6,320 bases of DNA from contig CABMDX010000331.1 of assembly GCA_902385025.1 (NCBI GenBank), forward strand, positions 1 to 6,320. Direction: 5' to 3'. Positions 6,043 to 6,320 of the stretch are shown here, piece by piece; positions within the stretch are counted from its first letter, which is position 1; each line of letters starts with the position of its first letter. A model generated the notes under the pieces. The model saw only the letters and a list, made by a program, of their open reading frames with translations, had not been told where the DNA came from and ran no database searches. The position numbers and the translations under genes are program-made. Origin of the DNA: an uncultured archaeon. GTDB taxonomy: Archaea > Halobacteriota > Methanosarcinia > Methanotrichales > Methanotrichaceae.

Positions 6043-6050
6043 GATATAAG
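6043..6050 (-). promoter_or_regulatory. TATA box of argS
   Basis: The minus strand reads CTTATATC, a good archaeal TATA-like element 43-50 nt upstream of the argS ATG. Transcription would start near 6020, leaving a leader of about 20 nt. This fits the absence of a strong ribosome-binding site. Confidence 0.45.
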
Positions 6051-6115
6051 CATTACGTGCTGGCCAGTCCAAAATGCCATATTGACTTGCATCCTATTCT
6101 GCTGATTTTCAGGAA

Positions 6116-6125
6116 AGTATAATAT
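6116..6125 (+). promoter_or_regulatory. TATA box of the right-edge gene
   Basis: The plus strand reads AGTATAATAT about 31-40 nt before the ATG at 6156. The predicted transcript start (about 6145-6150) leaves a leader of 10 nt or less. Translation would then be leaderless or nearly so, which agrees with the lack of a Shine-Dalgarno sequence before this ATG. Confidence 0.45.
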
Positions 6126-6155
6126 CTTTGCCAGAACATTTGCTATGGGATTCTT

Positions 6156-6320
6156 ATGAGACTCTTTGCAGCCTTAATCTTGTTTTTGATGTGCATCCCG
6201 GCCCTGGCTGCCTCAGATGAGGCGAATGGGGTCGAGGCCACCACAGCCATCACCCTGCCCGTCGATTCGGTTACCATTTATCCTGACGGCCTGATGGCGG
6301 TCAAACGCGCGGGAAGCCTG
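6156..6320 (+). CDS. Secreted protein, DUF4140/DUF4139 (MuiA-like) N-terminus; partial at right edge
   Basis: Only the first 55 residues are inside the window. Residues 1-19 are a clear signal peptide (MRLFAALILFLMCIPALAAS, likely cut after ALA or nearby). The mature start contains ITLPVDSVTIYPDGLMAVKR (32-51). An 'I-x-S-V-T-[VI]-Y-P-D' strand followed by a short basic strand is typical of the N-terminal DUF4140 domain in mucoidy-inhibitor-A-like proteins, which usually carry a C-terminal DUF4139 domain. The assignment rests on this one motif, so it is tentative. Family proteins are exported, 500 or more residues long, and of unclear molecular function. The gene is divergent from argS. The upstream ATG at 6144 is in frame but ends at once (TGA at 6156+1 frame context ATGGGATTCTTATGA), so 6156 is the first usable start. 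Confidence 0.75.
   Translation, partial: MRLFAALILFLMCIPALAASDEANGVEATTAITLPVDSVTIYPDGLMAVKRAGSL

Noticed and set aside
1..6320. CRISPR arrays, tRNA or rRNA genes, insertion sequences, attachment sites
   Set aside because: I looked for regularly spaced direct repeats, cloverleaf-like segments, transposase motifs and long terminal inverted repeats, and found none. The only repeats are protein-level repeats in the left gene and the LTD duplication.

Overview
The window looks archaeal, most likely from a methanogen of the Methanosarcinales/Methanotrichales (a Methanothrix-like genome is my best guess). The basis is the style of the arginyl-tRNA synthetase, TATA-box-like promoters, short leaders, T-tract terminators without strong GC hairpins, and exported proteins rich in N-X-S/T sequons. 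The assignment is an inference; there is no rRNA gene to anchor it. Base composition is roughly balanced, and no gene stands out clearly by composition.

Layout from left to right. (1) Minus strand, 1-1047: a secreted multi-repeat protein running off the left edge. It has an in-frame TAG at 124-126, and an ATA where a start codon is expected, so it is probably a decaying gene. (2) Minus strand, 1301-2071: a secreted protein with a Thr/Ala/Pro-rich linker and a charged C-terminal helix. (3) Plus strand, divergent from (2), 2314-2781 and 2816-3328: two tandem paralogous secreted lamin-tail-domain (LTD) proteins, probably one transcript. (4) Minus strand, 3409-4245: a secreted protein with a C-terminal beta-rich domain, convergent with the LTD pair across a T-tract/A-tract terminator region. 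(5) Minus strand, 4318-6000: argS, a complete arginyl-tRNA synthetase and the only housekeeping gene. (6) Plus strand, from 6156 off the right edge: the start of a secreted protein resembling the DUF4140/DUF4139 (MuiA-like) family, divergent from argS.

Every gene except argS has an N-terminal signal peptide, so this is a block of mostly uncharacterised cell-surface or secreted proteins around one translation gene. I see no mobile element, CRISPR array, tRNA, rRNA or defence system. The most notable sequence-level observation is the first gene: its repeat architecture continues in the same frame and in register on the far side of the TAG, and a signal peptide with a well-placed ribosome-binding site begins at ATA. 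Together these suggest two separate lesions, or less likely non-standard decoding.
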